This document shows, one piece after another, positions 63,875 to 64,000 of a DNA stretch of 64,000 nucleotides. Numbering within the stretch: the first letter of the stretch is position 1; each line of letters opens with the position of its first letter. A program made the position numbers and the translations under genes. This stretch comes from JANSWP01 sp041941305 (GTDB lineage Bacteria; Bacteroidota; Bacteroidia; Chitinophagales; Saprospiraceae), in the NCBI GenBank assembly GCA_041941305.1, contig JBGTQJ010000013.1:62001-126000 (forward strand), written 5' to 3'. The notes beneath the pieces were generated by a model. The model was not told the DNA's origin. It made no database searches and saw only the letters and a program-made list of their open reading frames with translations.

Positions 63875-64000
63875 CAAAAGGAATTTTTTATGCAAACTGT
63901 GTTGCTAATTTGAATAGAACGCTATCCTGATTTGATAATATTTTAAAGGTAAGATGAAGGCAATTTCCCGAAATGCGCTTTAAAATTTTGAGAAAAGCTA

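Overview
The window looks like the chromosome of an AT-rich member of the Bacteroidota, most likely a marine or sludge-type Saprospirales relative; the class is my inference. Evidence: a gldA/gldF/gldG-type cluster, five large secreted proteins ending in type IX secretion (T9SS) sorting domains (one type B, four type A), many Sec and lipoprotein signals, PorT-like beta-barrels, and promoters of the Bacteroidota TTG / TAnnTTTG type. No tRNA, rRNA, CRISPR array or prophage was seen.

Layout. 1-1.6 kb: a truncated BstA/YfiT gene divergent from a MetR-like LysR regulator that has a perfect TGAA-N5-TTCA box in front of it. 1.8-8.0 kb: a 1832-residue T9SS type B repeat protein facing an outer-membrane barrel gene. 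8.1-10.05 kb: a patch of nested palindromic repeats interrupted by a 1570-bp insertion sequence. 10.1-14.4 kb: gldA, gldF, gldG and a DUF4340 gene, all on the minus strand. 14.7-20.9 kb: a lipoprotein, then a two-gene module that is the main candidate for an undescribed system: a large SF1 helicase-like ATPase of the DUF4011 type followed by an EVE-McrB AAA+ protein with no McrC. 20.9-30.9 kb: mostly housekeeping genes (DoxX, FAD dehydrogenase, two small secreted paralogues, kdsA, a barrel, an ABC permease, ferredoxin, queA, a lipoprotein).

31-48 kb: an MFS transporter, secreted glycan-active proteins (DUF1080 family, GH2), an M4 metalloprotease with T9SS tail, gabD, a 214-bp MITE-like repeat, a BNR/sortilin-type T9SS protein, a thioesterase, an ethanolamine-type permease and a GT39-type membrane protein. 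48.6-58 kb: a gingipain-fold protein that seems to have lost its catalytic pair, then a sialidase / GH63-like / sodium-solute symporter operon. 58-63.7 kb: a HEAT-like gene, enoyl-CoA hydratase, an unusual ATP-grasp plus flavin-oxidase fusion, and a LamG T9SS protein.

The genes suggest a surface-active bacterium that exports proteases and glycosidases through T9SS, imports the released sugars, and carries a restriction-like module. The intergenic DNA is rich in long perfect inverted repeats, several built from the same TTCAA/TTGAA words, and holds two copies of a small hairpin-bearing element. All family calls come from reading motifs; no database search was run.
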